Assembly: GCA_039026375.1 (NCBI GenBank)
Contig: JBCCML010000022.1
Span: forward strand, 1-64,000
DNA from: Thermohalobaculum sp039026375
GTDB lineage: Bacteria; Pseudomonadota; Alphaproteobacteria; Rhodobacterales; Rhodobacteraceae
Reading direction: 5' to 3'
Length of the DNA: 64,000 nucleotides
Of the stretch, positions 24,375 through 33,133 are shown in pieces; position 1 is the stretch's first letter, and the number at the start of each line of letters is the position of its first letter. The notes under the pieces are model-generated. The model saw nothing but the letters and a program-made list of their open reading frames with translations. It ran no database searches and was not told the origin of the DNA. Made by a program: the position numbers and the translations under genes.

Positions 24375-25727
24375 ATGACCAAGGCGAACACCAAGAAGCT
24401 GCACATCAAGACCTATGGCTGTCAGATGAACGTCTATGACAGCGAACGGATGGCGGCTGCCATGGCGGCGGAGGGGTACGAAACCACCGACAATCCCGAC
24501 GACGCGGACATGGTGATCCTGAACACCTGCCATATCCGCGAAAAGGCCGCCGAGAAGGTCTATTCCGAGCTTGGCCGAATGAAGCCGCTGAAGGCCGCGC
24601 GCCCCGACCTGAAGATCGCGGTGGCCGGTTGCGTCGCCCAGGCCGAAGGGGCCGAGATCGTGCGCCGCCAGCCATTGGTCGATCTGGTGGTGGGACCGCA
24701 GGCCTATCACCGTCTGCCCGCCATGGCGCGGGGCGAAAAGGCGGCCGTCGACACCGACATGCCCGAAGAGGACAAGTTCGACCACCTGCCCAAGGACCGC
24801 CGCGCCAAACGGGCGCCGACCGCGTTCCTGACCGTGCAGGAAGGCTGCGACAAGTTCTGTGCCTTTTGCGTGGTGCCCTATACGCGCGGCGCCGAGGTAT
24901 CGCGCCCCGTGGCCCGCGTGCTCAGCGAGGCACGCGATCTGGTCGAGCGTGGCGTGGCCGAAATCACGCTGCTGGGCCAGAACGTCAATGCCTATCACGG
25001 CGATGGCGAAGCTGGTGAAGTCGGCCTGGCCGGACTGATCCGCCTGCTGGCCAAGATCGATGGGCTGGAGCGGATCCGCTACACCACCTCGCACCCCAAC
25101 GATTTCACGGACGACCTGATCGCGGTCCACGCCGACGAGCCCAAATGCATGCCTTACCTGCACCTGCCGGTGCAGGCCGGTTCGGACCGCGTGCTGAAGG
25201 CGATGAACCGCAAGCACACTGCCGAAAGCTATATCCGCCTGATCGAGCGGATCCGCGCCGCGCGCCCGGATCTGGCGCTGTCCGGTGACTTCATTACCGG
25301 CTTCCCCGGCGAGACCGAGGCCGATTTCCAGGACACACTGGCCCTGGTGAGCGAGGTCGGCTACGCGCAGGCCTATTCGTTCAAGTATTCGCCCCGCCCC
25401 GGCACGCCCGCGGCAACGGCCACCGACCACGTGCCCGACGCGGAAAGCGGCGACCGCCTACAAAGGCTGCAAGCGCTGCTGACCGAACAACAGGCGGCGC
25501 TCCAGGCAGCACAGATCGGCAAGGTGCTGCCCGTGCTGATCGAGAAGAAGGGCCGTAACCCAGGCCAGATGGTCGGCCGCTCGCCCTATCTGCAGGCCGT
25601 GCACCTGGACGCGCCGGAAAGTCTGACGGGGCAAATCATCGACGTCGCAATCGAAGGTGCCGGGCGCAATTCGCTGGCGGGACGGCGTGCCGACATGCCC
25701 GCCGTCGACCTCGCAATCGGCCTGTGA
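24375..25727 (+). CDS. miaB: tRNA-2-methylthio-N6-dimethylallyladenosine synthase (MiaB)
   Basis: 450 residues. An N-terminal UPF0004 domain with TYGCQMNVYDSERM and NTCHIREKA supplies the auxiliary cluster cysteines. The radical SAM motif CDKFCAFCVVPYTRG is at about residues 157-171, and a C-terminal TRAM region contains LIEKKGRNPGQMVGRSPY. It methylthiolates A37 of tRNAs reading UNN codons. In many alphaproteobacteria miaB is followed directly by phoH; here about 4.9 kb of other genes intervene. Confidence 0.96.
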   Translation: MTKANTKKLHIKTYGCQMNVYDSERMAAAMAAEGYETTDNPDDADMVILNTCHIREKAAEKVYSELGRMKPLKAARPDLKIAVAGCVAQAEGAEIVRRQPLVDLVVGPQAYHRLPAMARGEKAAVDTDMPEEDKFDHLPKDRRAKRAPTAFLTVQEGCDKFCAFCVVPYTRGAEVSRPVARVLSEARDLVERGVAEITLLGQNVNAYHGDGEAGEVGLAGLIRLLAKIDGLERIRYTTSHPNDFTDDLIAVHADEPKCMPYLHLPVQAGSDRVLKAMNRKHTAESYIRLIERIRAARPDLALSGDFITGFPGETEADFQDTLALVSEVGYAQAYSFKYSPRPGTPAATATDHVPDAESGDRLQRLQALLTEQQAALQAAQIGKVLPVLIEKKGRNPGQMVGRSPYLQAVHLDAPESLTGQIIDVAIEGAGRNSLAGRRADMPAVDLAIGL

Positions 25728-25802
25728 AGATCATCACAGAATCAACGCACAACTCATACGGATAATTCTGGTGTTCAACTCTTCCTACTAGGGGACATCA
25801 GA

Positions 25803-27017
25803 ATGCAAACCGTGACGATCGAAGAAGTGCGTTGTATCGACAACGAAGACTGGCTGGAAAACCAAGACGAAATCCACATTGACGGGATCGCCGATGGCGC
25901 CCGGGCTGTGCGTGTGTCCAAAGACATGAAGAAGGGCCAGCGCTGGGCGCCCAACCGCTCGTTCCGATTTAACCGCGGCGGCACCTTGCAGTTATGGGAG
26001 CGTGATCCGTTCTCGAGGAAAGACCTGCTGGGCCAGGTCCATGTGCGCAATCCCGGCCGCTTCCGCGCACCGTTCAAGCGTCAGGGCTACCACTACGAAG
26101 TGACCTATTCGGTAAGCGCGCGGCCGTCCACGTCCGGGTTCTTCGACCGCTTCGTCCCCTCGCGCCACGGCTTTAACTTTGGCAACAGCTTCAGCGCACG
26201 TGAAGTGACGGAAGAGCTGACCATCGGCACGCTGCCGCAACCCTTCCGGGGCTGGTTGCGCAATTTCGGCAACGGTGACTGGGGTCCGGCGGGCCTGTGC
26301 GGCGGCATCTCCTCGGCCATTGCCGACTATTACTTTGCCCGTCGGCGCGTGCCTTCGACCACGACGATACCCGGTCGGGGTTCGGCTATGTTCGACTATC
26401 TGGTCGACCGGCAAATGGACACGTTCAAGCCCGGCGTGAACTACGCGCTGAAGTTCATCCAGTGGATGTTCATGGACAAAAACCTTGTCCGGGCCGAAAC
26501 GCTGAAGGAAGCGCGCGACCTGAAACGCCGCCTGGACCGCAAGGAATTGCCGGTTCTGGGGCTGCTGCGCGTCCACGGTGCCGCCAATCCATCGCTGAAC
26601 CACCAGGTGCTGGCTTATGACTATACCGGCAGCCCCGAAAGCGTGATGCGCGTCAAGCTGTGCGAGCCCAACTATGTGGACCACGACCACATCGTGCTGG
26701 AGATCCGCAAGCGCCGTCTTGAGATCACGCTGGAGTTGGCCCGCCGCCTGGACAAGGACCTGCGCCGGATGAACCTGCCAATGCCTGATTGGCTGGAAGA
26801 TCTGGTGGCCAATGTGCTGAAGGCGTTCAGCCACTTTGCCGACGGCGCGCTGCCGAACTGGGCCAAGAAGATCGTCGTCCACCGCATGGATGTGGCCACC
26901 TGCCGGATGGTTGAGACGCGGGCCCCGCGCTCGGGCGTGCAACGGGTCGAAGCGGATGATAAGCGCTGCTACGGCATGTTCGTCATGCCTTATCGGCGGA
27001 AGACGCCGCGCGGCTGA
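25803..27017 (+). CDS. putative papain-like cysteine hydrolase with N-terminal C2-like domain
   Basis: 404 residues, not a family I can name. Residues 1-100 look like an all-beta, C2-like domain (VTIEEVRCIDNEDWLENQDEI, then DPFSRKDLLGQV). After a linker, GLCGGISSAIADYYF (Cys166), LNHQVLAYDY (His267) and LCEPNYVDHD (Asn290) fall in the order and spacing of a papain/C39-like Cys-His-Asn triad. The C terminus has a helical, basic stretch. There is no signal peptide. An AGGGG site precedes the ATG. The enzyme class is inferred from motifs only. Confidence 0.6.
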   Translation: MQTVTIEEVRCIDNEDWLENQDEIHIDGIADGARAVRVSKDMKKGQRWAPNRSFRFNRGGTLQLWERDPFSRKDLLGQVHVRNPGRFRAPFKRQGYHYEVTYSVSARPSTSGFFDRFVPSRHGFNFGNSFSAREVTEELTIGTLPQPFRGWLRNFGNGDWGPAGLCGGISSAIADYYFARRRVPSTTTIPGRGSAMFDYLVDRQMDTFKPGVNYALKFIQWMFMDKNLVRAETLKEARDLKRRLDRKELPVLGLLRVHGAANPSLNHQVLAYDYTGSPESVMRVKLCEPNYVDHDHIVLEIRKRRLEITLELARRLDKDLRRMNLPMPDWLEDLVANVLKAFSHFADGALPNWAKKIVVHRMDVATCRMVETRAPRSGVQRVEADDKRCYGMFVMPYRRKTPRG

Positions 27018-27119
27018 GGTGGCCGCAAGAAAAGGGCGGGGGGGCCGGGACTAAACTGGCTTCGCCGCCTAAAGTATTGTCTGCGGGTGGCGGGTTGCAC
27101 GGCCCGGCGCAACCTGCCC

Positions 27120-27593
27120 CTACCACTCAAACCCGATCATTGGGATGTCGCGACCGCCCAGACGTTGGCGCCCGGAAAGGCGCCCCTTGCCGCCCATCGC
27201 GCGGTAGAACTGGCAGGCGGCCTGGTTCTCGCGCAGCGACCAGACGACAAGGCCATTGAGCCCGACGGTCGTCAGCATGTGCCGCGCCGCCTGGAACAGC
27301 TGCCGCCCGAGGCCGGTGCCCTGATAGGCGGGGCTAAGGTAAAGCTCGTAGATCTCGCCGCGGCGGCCGCCGCGCTCGGGGCCGAAACTGGCATACCCGG
27401 CCAGCTTGCCGTCAAAGCACAGCACGAATGTGCCCGGGCCGGGTACCGGGCGCCACCGAGCGATGATCCCCTCCAGCGCCTGCCAGGGGATCACACCGCG
27501 ATAGCTGTAGCGCCACGCCTCGGCATGCAGCGCGATCAACTCGGCCGTATCCTCTTCGGTGGCAGAGCGGATGATCAAGTCGGCGGTCTCCAT
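27120..27593 (-). CDS. GNAT-family N-acetyltransferase
   Basis: 157 residues from the ATG at 27593 (the frame continues to 27704, but homology starts at ADLIIRSATEEDTAELIALHAEAW). GEIYELYLSPAYQGTGLGRQLFQAARHML is motif A with the Q/RxxGxG acetyl-CoA loop, and ACQFYRAMGG is the terminal helix. Substrate unknown. It is convergent with the papain-like gene. Confidence 0.87.
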   Translation of the reverse strand: METADLIIRSATEEDTAELIALHAEAWRYSYRGVIPWQALEGIIARWRPVPGPGTFVLCFDGKLAGYASFGPERGGRRGEIYELYLSPAYQGTGLGRQLFQAARHMLTTVGLNGLVVWSLRENQAACQFYRAMGGKGRLSGRQRLGGRDIPMIGFEW

Positions 27594-27689
27594 CCCAACA
27601 ACATGGTGGACGGCGAGGGCCCGGAAAACCCACTTGTTGCAGATTCGCCCCGGATCATGTATCTGCCTCGCCGCACCACAGGAGTGACC

Positions 27690-27734
27690 ATGCAAGACCG
27701 ACAACCAGAAAACCCAGGACTGAACCTCTTCTGA
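27690..27734 (+). CDS. possible 14-codon peptide or leader ORF
   Basis: An ATG with an AGGAG site 5 nt upstream opens a 14-residue ORF (MQDRQPENPGLNLF) ending in TGA 48 bp before the next gene. Gene finders would miss it by size. The strong ribosome site contrasts with the weak one of the following gene. A GGGGC/GCCCC dyad lies between them. It could be a leader for translational coupling or attenuation, or a free micropeptide; both are inference. Confidence 0.35.
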   Translation: MQDRQPENPGLNLF

Positions 27735-27782
27735 CGTCGGCCGTTGATCGCGGGGGCGTCGCTTTAGCCCCGTGGATCAACC

Positions 27783-28841
27783 ATGCGCCCCGATTTCCGT
27801 ACCCAGCTTGGGCAGATGTTGCCCGAGCAGATGGCCTACCCCTACTTCGCCGAGCGCGAGGCACCGTGGCTTTTGTGCCACCGCCTGGGCGCCGAGCAAC
27901 GGCTGTCGAAACTGCGCCAGGGTCCGCTGGCGCCCCTGCTGAACCGTCCCGGCGCGCGCGAAATCGCGGCGGTCTGCGGTGACGGCTGGGTGTCGCCGCG
28001 GCGTTTGCTGCCGCTGGCGGATCCGCTGCACGCCTTCGGTCGCGAGCACGAGCTGATGACCGATCGCCCGGCCGAGCTGGCCTTTGATATGGCGGCCGGC
28101 GCGGCGTGGCAGAATTTCACCGTCAGCTTTACCGAGTGGGCGGGAAATCGCGGGTCTGACTGGCGCTGGAAGCAGGTCAGCCGGCCGGGCGGCAACCTGG
28201 TGCTGCAGCTGAACCTGCCGGATGCCTATCGGGCCCGGTTCGATCGGCTTTTCTCGGCAGAGGAACGGCAGTGGATCGAGTATTACGGCCACCCAGTGCG
28301 CCGCGACGCCACCATCACGCTGGCCTGGGCGCGGCTGGATCTGGAGGCGTTCGGTGGCGACGTGCTGATCGAGGAGGTCCAGAACGACTGGCTGCGCGGA
28401 CTGAATGAGCTGCGCCGGGCCCTGCTGCGGGGGCGGGGCGTGCGGAAAAGCGAGACGCGACGGGCCTTCATGGACGAAACAGAAGCCATGTACGGCCGGA
28501 GCTGGGCGCGGGCCTTAATGCTGGCGGTCCTGGCCTTCGCGGTGCGAGAATTGGGGGCACGGCGGATCTGGATGCACCAGCCGGAAATGGGCGCGAAGCT
28601 GAAGAACATTAAGGATCGGCACCCGCCCCGTTCGCTTTACACGGATCTGCCGCGACGCTTCGGGTTCCAGGCAACCGATCAGGCGCCCGCGTTCCTTTAT
28701 AAGTCGCGCAGCCAGGTCATGGCACGGATGCGGCGCTCCGGGCGCCCGCTGTTCTGGGTGCTGGATCTTGGGCTGGGGCACGGGGACATGGGGCACGGGG
28801 ACATGGGGCACGGGGACATGGGGCTCGGGGACATGGCCTGA
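27783..28841 (+). CDS. hypothetical protein with C-terminal GHGDM repeats
   Basis: 352 residues; I do not recognise the family. The middle holds LIEEVQNDWLRGLNELRRALL, and the C-terminal part (SWARALMLAVLAFAVRELGARRIWMHQPEMGAKLKNI, then LPRRFGFQATDQAPAFLYKS) is mixed alpha/beta. No signal peptide or membrane segment. The last 20 residues before the final Ala are four GHGDM/GLGDM units encoded by a 15-bp tandem repeat, which makes the tail prone to length variation. The ribosome site is poor, so it may depend on the upstream mini-ORF. Confidence 0.7.
   Translation: MRPDFRTQLGQMLPEQMAYPYFAEREAPWLLCHRLGAEQRLSKLRQGPLAPLLNRPGAREIAAVCGDGWVSPRRLLPLADPLHAFGREHELMTDRPAELAFDMAAGAAWQNFTVSFTEWAGNRGSDWRWKQVSRPGGNLVLQLNLPDAYRARFDRLFSAEERQWIEYYGHPVRRDATITLAWARLDLEAFGGDVLIEEVQNDWLRGLNELRRALLRGRGVRKSETRRAFMDETEAMYGRSWARALMLAVLAFAVRELGARRIWMHQPEMGAKLKNIKDRHPPRSLYTDLPRRFGFQATDQAPAFLYKSRSQVMARMRRSGRPLFWVLDLGLGHGDMGHGDMGHGDMGLGDMA
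28776..28835 (+). repeat. 15-bp tandem repeat, four units, inside a coding region
   Basis: Four in-frame copies of GGGCACGGGGACATG; the last has CTC for CAC. They encode (GHGDM)x3-GLGDM at the very end of the unknown protein. The unit is a multiple of three, so slippage would change repeat number without a frameshift. Confidence 0.9.
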
Positions 28842-28844
28842 CGG

Positions 28845-29153
28845 CTAATCCTCGGGCTCCGTCGTGAACATCAGGGGGAAGTTCGCCTGCCGGCCCAGAT
28901 CGTTGGCCTGCTCGGACTTGGTCTCGGCGATGTCTTTCGTGAACACAGCCACCACGCACGACCCCTTTTGGTGCGCGGTCAGCATCACGCCATAGGCTTG
29001 CTCGGGCCCCATGCCGAAAACAATGCGCAGCACCTCGGTAACAAATTCACGCGGCGTGTAGTCGTCGTTAAGCAAAATGACCTTATACATCTTCGGCCGC
29101 TCGACGCGCGGCTTCGCCTTGGGCTTTGGCGTGGCTATGTCGGTGCCGGTCAT
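28845..29153 (-). CDS. clpS: ATP-dependent Clp protease adaptor ClpS
   Basis: 102 residues. A disordered, basic N terminus precedes the ClpS core: MYKVILLNDDYTPREFVTEVLRIVFGM with the N-degron-binding NDD, followed by AYGVMLTAHQKGSCVVAVFTKDIAETK. ClpS delivers N-degron substrates to ClpAP. The clpA gene, often adjacent, is not in this window. It is divergent from nhaA and convergent with the GHGDM-repeat gene (3-bp gap). Confidence 0.95.
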   Translation of the reverse strand: MTGTDIATPKPKAKPRVERPKMYKVILLNDDYTPREFVTEVLRIVFGMGPEQAYGVMLTAHQKGSCVVAVFTKDIAETKSEQANDLGRQANFPLMFTTEPED

Positions 29154-29306
29154 GGCCAGGATTTAGGGGAATGGCCTGCGGCGCCAATGCCAGGTGTTGT
29201 CGTGTTTTGGCAACCTTGTTCCGCTAGGTGGAAACTACTTGTAGCAAACCCCGACAGTTCTATCTGTCGGAACTGTTGACCAAAATATTGCAAGGGAGCG
29301 CACGAA
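29154..29306 (+). promoter_or_regulatory. nhaA leader with two mutually exclusive hairpins
   Basis: In this divergent clpS-nhaA region, CCGACAG (29251-29257) pairs perfectly with CTGTCGG (29264-29270). The overlapping ACAGTTC (29254-29260) pairs perfectly with GAACTGT (29270-29276). Both 7-bp stems share bases and cannot form together. The nhaA ribosome site GGGAG lies about 18 nt downstream. This is the geometry of a switching leader, but it could also be overlapping protein-binding dyads in the promoter. Confidence 0.5.
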
Positions 29307-30503
29307 ATGGCCACAGCACAACCCGGAATGTCGACGGAGACGAAGGCTGGACTTGTCCTCGCCGCCGCCGCTTTGGCGGGCTTGCTGTTCGAGAACATTG
29401 CGTTCCTGACACCTTATTATGATCTGCTTCTGGGTGCGAAGCTGACCGTCGCGCTGGAAGGGCTGATGTCAATCGACAAGCCACTTCTGCTGTGGATCAA
29501 CGACGGCTTGATGGCGATCTTCTTCCTATTCGTCGCCCTCGAGATCAAGAAAGAGATCGTCGAAGGCGCGCTAAGTGACTGGCAACGCGCGGCTTTGCCT
29601 GTCTATGGTGCGATCGGTGGTATGGCGGTGCCGGCATTGGTCTTTATTGGCATCGTGGGCATCGACAGCGCCGAGGCGCGGGGCTGGGCGATCCCGGCCG
29701 CGACCGACATCGCATTTGCGCTGGGGGTTCTGTCGCTTTTCGGAAATCGCGTTCCGCCGTCGCTGAAGGTCTTCCTCCTGGCCTTGGCGATCGTCGACGA
29801 CCTCGCCGCCATCGCCATCATCGCAGTGTTCTACACGGCTGAGCTGTCGACCTCGGCCCTGGTCGTCGGTCTTGGCGGTTTGTCAGTTCTGATTGCGATG
29901 AACCTGATGGGCGTGCGCAGACTGTCATTCTACATTCTCGTCGGGATTGTTACCTGGGTATGCGTGCTGAAATCGGGCGTCCACGCGACGCTGGCTGGCG
30001 TGGCGCTGGGTTTTGCCATCCCGATCCGTCGCGACGACGAAGGTTATGCGCCGCTGATCTCGCTGAAATACGGCCTGATGCCGTGGGTCAGCTTCATGGT
30101 CATGCCGATCTTCGCCTTCGCCAACGCCGGTGTGCCGCTGGGTAACCTGTCGGTGGCCGACCTCGGCGCGCCTCTGACGCTGGGCATCGCTGCTGGCCTG
30201 TTCATCGGTAAACAGATCGGTGTCTTCGGCATGGCCTATGGTGCGATCAAACTGGGTCTGGCCCGCGCGCCGGAGGGCAACCTGATGCAACTTTATGGTG
30301 TGTCATTGCTGGCCGGTATCGGCTTCACCATGAGCCTGTTCATCGGGACCTTGGCGTTCTCGGGTGTCGAAGAACAGAATGCCGTCCGGCTGGGCGTGCT
30401 TTCGGGCTCGTTGCTGTCGGGTGTTCTTGGTGCCGTGATGCTGTACATAGGTTCGCGCGAACCGCGTACGGTGGCCTCTGCACGTACCGTTCCAGGCGAG
30501 TAA
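29307..30503 (+). CDS. nhaA: Na+/H+ antiporter NhaA
   Basis: 398 residues with about 11-12 hydrophobic segments. PAATDIAFALGVLSLFG carries the paired-Asp region of the transport site, with LALAIVDDLAAIAIIAVFY just after it, and GIGFTMSLFIGTLAF in the last third is conserved. It exchanges Na+ for H+ at the inner membrane for pH and sodium control, as expected in a marine bacterium. Confidence 0.96.
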   Translation: MATAQPGMSTETKAGLVLAAAALAGLLFENIAFLTPYYDLLLGAKLTVALEGLMSIDKPLLLWINDGLMAIFFLFVALEIKKEIVEGALSDWQRAALPVYGAIGGMAVPALVFIGIVGIDSAEARGWAIPAATDIAFALGVLSLFGNRVPPSLKVFLLALAIVDDLAAIAIIAVFYTAELSTSALVVGLGGLSVLIAMNLMGVRRLSFYILVGIVTWVCVLKSGVHATLAGVALGFAIPIRRDDEGYAPLISLKYGLMPWVSFMVMPIFAFANAGVPLGNLSVADLGAPLTLGIAAGLFIGKQIGVFGMAYGAIKLGLARAPEGNLMQLYGVSLLAGIGFTMSLFIGTLAFSGVEEQNAVRLGVLSGSLLSGVLGAVMLYIGSREPRTVASARTVPGE

Positions 30504-30611
30504 CCGACCGTGATGTCGGGCGTGTCATAGTGATTTCACTTGCGCGCCCGCATCGCCTTGGCCACCATCAGCTTCTGTCCTTGCTGAACGCCTGAGGGGA
30601 GCAGCCATCTC

Positions 30612-31619
30612 GTGCCAACGACTGTTGCCGGATCAGAATTATTGGCTGGCGATGGACAGGACACGCTGATCGAGTTCCCGGATAACCGGCTGCTGATTGA
30701 CCTGTGCGGCCAGTATGACCGCCACCTCACCCAGATCGAAAGCGCTTTTGGCACGGAAATCAGACGCCGTGGCAATGTACTCGCGATCCACGGAAACGAA
30801 GAGTCGCGGGAACATACGCGCCAAGTACTGGCCTCCTTGTACGAACGGCTGGAAGACGGGCGCACCGTCGAACCAGCCGACGTAGATGGCTTGATCCGCT
30901 TAGGCCCGGAACCGGAACCGGTTGAACGCCAGGAACAGCAGCTGGACATGTTTCCCGGCGGTCGCCTGGAAATCCGCACCCGCAAGAAGACGATCGAGCC
31001 ACGCTCACCGACGCAACGCGCCTATTTCAGCGAGCTGTTCAACTCCGAGCTGGTCTTTGGCATTGGACCGGCGGGCACGGGCAAGACCTATCTGGCGGTG
31101 GCCGCCGCGGTCTCGATGTACCTGGACGGCCAAGTCGACAAGATCATCCTCTCGCGTCCCGCGGTCGAGGCGGGCGAGCGCCTTGGCTTTCTGCCCGGCA
31201 CCGAAAAGGAGAAGATGGACCCCTATATGCGCCCGCTCTACGACGCGCTGGGGGACATGCTGCCGGGTAAGCAGGTCACCAAGATGATGGAGGAGGGCAA
31301 GCTGGAGATCGCGCCCCTTGCCTTCATGCGCGGCAGGACCCTGGCGCGCGCCTTCGTGGTGCTGGACGAGGCGCAGAACACCACCGAGATGCAGATGAAG
31401 ATGTTCCTCACCCGTTTGGGCGAGGACAGCCGCATGGCGATCACCGGCGACCCGACCCAGATCGACCTGCCGCGCGGCACGCGCTCGGGCCTGGTGCAGG
31501 CGTTGTCGATCCTGAACGGGGTGCGGGGCATCGGCTTTGTGCATTTTTCGGCCACCGACGTGGTGCGCCACCCGCTGGTCGCCCGCATTGTCGAGGCCTA
31601 CGGCCGCGACACCTCTTGA
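30612..31619 (+). CDS. PhoH family ATPase (PhoH-like/YbeZ)
   Basis: 335 residues from a GTG at 30612 behind a GGGGAG site. A KH-like N-terminal part precedes the PhoH ATPase domain: Walker A GPAGTGKTYLAVAAAV, then PGTEKEKMDPYMRPLYDAL and Walker B FVVLDEAQNTT. YbeZ/PhoH works with the endonuclease YbeY in rRNA maturation. It overlaps ybeY by 4 nt, which supports that pairing. Confidence 0.94.
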   Translation: MPTTVAGSELLAGDGQDTLIEFPDNRLLIDLCGQYDRHLTQIESAFGTEIRRRGNVLAIHGNEESREHTRQVLASLYERLEDGRTVEPADVDGLIRLGPEPEPVERQEQQLDMFPGGRLEIRTRKKTIEPRSPTQRAYFSELFNSELVFGIGPAGTGKTYLAVAAAVSMYLDGQVDKIILSRPAVEAGERLGFLPGTEKEKMDPYMRPLYDALGDMLPGKQVTKMMEEGKLEIAPLAFMRGRTLARAFVVLDEAQNTTEMQMKMFLTRLGEDSRMAITGDPTQIDLPRGTRSGLVQALSILNGVRGIGFVHFSATDVVRHPLVARIVEAYGRDTS

Positions 31620-32131
31620 ACGACAGCCCCGTCGAGCTGGTGATTGAAGAGCCTGCCTGGCTGCAGGCGATACCCGATCTCCAGGACCTTGCAACGACGG
31701 CTGTCACTGCGGGTCTGGCCGCGGCCAAGCTGGCACCGAGTGGCGTCAGCATTGCGCTCCTCGCCTGTGATGATGCGCGGATCGCTGAACTCAATGGCGA
31801 ATTTCGCGACAAGACGAGCGCCACGAACGTGCTGTCTTGGCCCGCGTTCGACCTTGCCCCTGACGCCCCAGGCCAGACGCCACCAGCGCCTGATCTGGCA
31901 GGCTGGCCCAGCCCAGCACCGCTGGGTGATGTGGCCATTGCGCTGCAGACCTGCACCCACGAAGCCACCAAAGCCGGCCTGCCCTTGAAAAATCATTGCA
32001 TGCACCTGATTTTACACGGCACACTGCATTTACTTGGCTATGATCATCAGACGGTGCCGGATGCCGAACTCATGGAAGGGATGGAACGCCAAGCGCTCGC
32101 GCGGCTCGGTCTTCCTGACCCATACGCCTGA
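31616..32131 (+). CDS. ybeY: endoribonuclease YbeY (rRNA maturation factor)
   Basis: 171 residues from a TTG at 31616 that overlaps the phoH stop. The metal motif is HLILHGTLHLLGYDH near the C terminus, the H-x3-H-x5-H signature, and NVLSWPAF is in the middle. It acts in 16S rRNA 3'-end processing and ribosome quality control. The next gene is the CorC-type protein, 14 nt downstream. Confidence 0.94.
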   Translation: MNDSPVELVIEEPAWLQAIPDLQDLATTAVTAGLAAAKLAPSGVSIALLACDDARIAELNGEFRDKTSATNVLSWPAFDLAPDAPGQTPPAPDLAGWPSPAPLGDVAIALQTCTHEATKAGLPLKNHCMHLILHGTLHLLGYDHQTVPDAELMEGMERQALARLGLPDPYA

Positions 32132-32145
32132 GACGCGATCCAACC

Positions 32146-33126
32146 ATGTCAGGACCCCCATCGGAAATGGACCACGATAAGTCGACCTCCGAAGATGGCT
32201 CGCCCGACGGCGAGCCGTCGGACAGTCACCCATCATCGCAAAACACACCGCCTATTGCTGAAGAACAGCCGTCCCTGATCGAGCGATTGCTTGGTTGGTC
32301 CGGTAACGGCAATGGCGAGGACGGCAACGCAGACAGCCAGGCGCTTGGCCCGGCCTTTCGCGAAAGCTCCCCTGCCGAGCTGACGATGGTCAGCAACATC
32401 ATCCGCTTGCGGGAGCTGCGGGTGCTGGACGTGATGACACCGCGCGCCGACATTGTCGCGATCCCAGAGGATGCCACCTTGGAAGAGGTGATCGGCGTCT
32501 TCCAGGGCGGCTCGCTATCGCGGCTGCCGGTCTATCGCGAGACGTTGGACGATCCGCAGGGCTTCGTGCACCTGAAGGACCTGGCGCTGAACTTCGGGTT
32601 CGGCTGCGCCGAGGACGCCACGGATTTCCATCTGGATGCCTACGTCCGCCCGGCCTTGTTCGTGCCGCCATCGATGCGGATCGCCGCCCTGTTGCAGAAG
32701 ATGCAGGGCGACCGGGTCCACATGGCCCTGGTGATCGACGAGTTCGGCGGCGTCGATGGCTTGGTGACCATCGAAGACCTGGTCGAACAAATCGTCGGCG
32801 ACATCGAAGACGAACATGACGCACGAGACGCGGCGGAGTGGACGGAAGACAAAGACGGCAGCTGGCTGGTCCAGGCCCGCGCTGATGTCCGCGAGTTCCA
32901 AGAGGCCGCTGGCCTGTCGCTGTTGACCGAGGATTGGGAAGAGGAGGTCGACACGATGGGCGGCCTGGTCTTCATGTTGGCTAATCGCGTGCCGACCCGG
33001 GGCGAGGTGATCCTGCACCCGGACGGCTACGAGTTGGAAATCGTCGACGCCGACCCCCGCCGGATCAAGCGGGTCCGCCTGCGCGACAGCAACGGCAGCG
33101 GCGTACTGGGGCAAGCAGCGGAATAG
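32146..33126 (+). CDS. CorC/HlyC-family CBS-domain protein
   Basis: 326 residues. An acidic, Ser/Pro-rich N terminus precedes two CBS domains (first at MTPRADIVAIPEDATLEEVIGVF, second near VPPSMRIAALLQKMQGD with DEFGGVDGLVTIEDL). The C-terminal transporter-associated CorC_HlyC domain includes TMGGLVFMLANRVPTRGEVI. There is no membrane domain. It is the usual third gene of the phoH-ybeY-corC-lnt series. Confidence 0.92.
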   Translation: MSGPPSEMDHDKSTSEDGSPDGEPSDSHPSSQNTPPIAEEQPSLIERLLGWSGNGNGEDGNADSQALGPAFRESSPAELTMVSNIIRLRELRVLDVMTPRADIVAIPEDATLEEVIGVFQGGSLSRLPVYRETLDDPQGFVHLKDLALNFGFGCAEDATDFHLDAYVRPALFVPPSMRIAALLQKMQGDRVHMALVIDEFGGVDGLVTIEDLVEQIVGDIEDEHDARDAAEWTEDKDGSWLVQARADVREFQEAAGLSLLTEDWEEEVDTMGGLVFMLANRVPTRGEVILHPDGYELEIVDADPRRIKRVRLRDSNGSGVLGQAAE

Positions 33127-33133
33127 ACCGACC

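Noticed and set aside
24099..25430. 443-codon minus-strand open frame over miaB
   Set aside because: Antisense shadow of miaB with no recognisable motifs.
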